From positions 1 through 7,309 of the forward strand of contig JASLXP010000336.1 in assembly GCA_030740295.1 (NCBI GenBank): DNA of 7,309 nucleotides, in the 5' to 3' direction. Below the pieces are notes generated by a model. The model ran no database searches and was not told the DNA's origin. It saw only the letters and a program-made list of their open reading frames with translations. This stretch comes from Planctomycetota bacterium. Its GTDB lineage: Bacteria; Planctomycetota; PUPC01; JACPCR01. The position numbers and the translations under genes are program-made. This document shows, one piece after another, positions 7,001 to 7,309 of this stretch (the first letter of the stretch is position 1; the number at the start of each line of letters is the position of its first letter).

Positions 7001-7309
7001 ACGACCCCGACAAAGGATGCCGAGATACGTTACACCCTCGACGGCAGCGACCCGACACTTGCATCCACACCATTCAGACGGCCGTTTACGATCCGTAAAA
7101 GCACTTTAGTGAAGGCCCGCGCATTCTTGAAGGGAGTCAATCAGATTCCATTCACCCTGGCTGGCACAGAGGTAAGCGCGATCAGCTACGCAGAATTCAG
7201 ACAGCAGCAGCCGGCGAAAGCGCTGGATGACGTTGCTCGTGAAAAACTGAAACCCGGCATCGGATTCGAATACCTGGAAGCAAACTGGTTTCAACTCTTC
7301 AGCTATGCC
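4025..7309 (+). CDS. Large secreted heparinase II/III-like polysaccharide lyase, 3' end beyond window
   Basis: The frame stays open from ATG 4025 to the last base: 1095 codons and no stop. A signal peptide, MRPFLLLLLFPCVAPSHA, fixes the start, although no clear Shine-Dalgarno sequence precedes it. Next comes a discoidin-like (F5/8 type C) module (about 19-160) with RYVRLEAP and WVEIDLG (99-105). An alpha/alpha toroid spans about 330-600 (KKYLDRWTEITDDWA, NHTYNALIAAF from N443, DGSMMEIGDEGH 487-498). A beta-sandwich follows (about 640-960) with AGLHYLRSGWGP (642-653), FDFAEAFYDG and IFIVIDRV. A chitobiase/hexosaminidase C-terminal-type module (about 974-1045) has YTLDGSDPT (1003-1011). The last residues, GIGFEYLEANWFQLF, look like the start of a PA14-type domain. 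Family members cleave uronic-acid polysaccharides by beta-elimination; the substrate here is unknown. The expected tyrosine before H498 is glycine, and the usual GHGHAD-like stretch reads SESSNPSEWN (667-676), so the catalytic mechanism or activity is uncertain. Confidence 0.85.
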   Translation, partial: MRPFLLLLLFPCVAPSHAGVTGRYVRLEAPVSLRMELHEIEVYSRRKNIAFTNNIVFAGVGGRGIDINHRRASIRLNDGQKDTNTRGLRCEAGKHVNPWVEIDLGATHPIDEVIVYRSKRPQYHDRHLRLLTILDAQRRIVAYIKFDIRHQDFKEGIMKFSVEQTKSVFAQYKIPANAGEWIPLGDFLDVLQPPKLPDSAERMAAFKNRNSPEAVKELAGQFFARIDITRPQLADVRARFEAGDHRGALDTFRDHFFKRIEGLENLWGHSVAPSMYAAHAEDLLNGTAVSFQQSHNSASVQAFEFEPGRMHWAHIPEDKSKQRDALTIARANAYINHLQRPLLWAYAETGRKKYLDRWTEITDDWAMNFVRDAEASPHVIRHYFVKEGLQQFFYFCFELGQISSENGALKRHFSSTTLARLLMLVAEEYPPAYWRVCRKTVFNHTYNALIAAFLCGDILDDFHGGQRLTREARQHLERIWTYGISRDGSMMEIGDEGHLTMHLRIGRIYRWLLKKKPPWLTKSFRTRFEDAWRTTCTYVIRHITPDGYGHRFSSKDMFPAIWSLTRDENIIGGQKIPSKTWHDPDIFSQPEVKAILDTVYGRGLKREKLSESRQASWDEVAACYRGEYKGPPKMVSDWLPYAGLHYLRSGWGPDDSFVHMFGQKAGSESSNPSEWNTELRFWSHGSPRLRISPVTIDGKKQHPDYRRQSLSPGSKTQRLTQAPQTPVAGRWHSSAIFDFAEAFYDGVYQNVTRVRFGQSNEQSLPSGEGLEVKGVRAVRQVLQHRPSRIFIVIDRVTFPELAVHHVGWSHGNWLSDRERSNSARPDEEKPRLNIRFFSSTEIKAAAGDVLRGLSPGRPRDAIEYSARTRGEFLLVTVMRCSKDQKEQTFEDLSDDEKIAFTTPTPGGGELSFSAAKKSGNPDNNDAEVLLKWRRPGGRLSGLWFGKTRNKDEFGYEFSSPGLLTLGAIRKPIVPVRIEPVTQVFTGSLDVTLTTPTKDAEIRYTLDGSDPTLASTPFRRPFTIRKSTLVKARAFLKGVNQIPFTLAGTEVSAISYAEFRQQQPAKALDDVAREKLKPGIGFEYLEANWFQLFSYA

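Noticed and set aside
4070..7294. Many short open frames on both strands inside the lyase region
   Set aside because: All lie within one continuous 1095-codon frame with signal peptide and consistent domain order, so they are shadows.

Overview
The window reads as chromosomal DNA of a free-living bacterium, most likely from the Planctomycetes/PVC group. Three things point there: an FHA-GAF-sigma54 activator, a large secreted polysaccharide lyase with chitobiase-type and probable PA14-type C-terminal modules, and an N-terminal discoidin-like module of the 'RYVR..., WVEIDLG' type often seen in planctomycete and verrucomicrobial exoproteins. Base composition is moderately GC-rich. The phylum is an inference from domain style, not from a marker gene.

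Layout. Positions 1-213 hold the first 71 codons of a secreted protein on the minus strand, cut by the window edge. Positions 214-1115 are a 902-base divergent intergenic region without a convincing gene but rich in structure. It contains a strong minus-strand intrinsic terminator (361-405) with a foldable stretch just upstream of it (to about 510), several perfect inverted repeats, five copies of the heptamer CATTACT, and candidate sigma70-type and sigma54-type promoters for the gene that follows. Positions 1116-3017 encode a sigma54-dependent activator with FHA and GAF sensory domains. A sugar-nucleotidyltransferase (3017-3763) follows, overlapping it by one base. After a 261-base gap, a very large lyase gene starts at 4025 and is still open at the last base (1095 codons visible).

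How the genes fit. The activator should read a phosphothreonine signal through FHA and a small molecule or redox state through GAF, then switch on sigma54 promoters. Its coupling to a nucleotidyltransferase suggests control of NDP-sugar supply for surface or exopolysaccharide synthesis. The lyase probably cleaves a uronic-acid polysaccharide outside the cytoplasm. It lies on the same strand but across a gap, so co-transcription is not shown. Its toroid/beta-sandwich fold is recognisable, but several residues normally expected in heparinase II/III lyases appear replaced.

Limits: all family calls are by eye. No homology search, folding program or promoter model was run.
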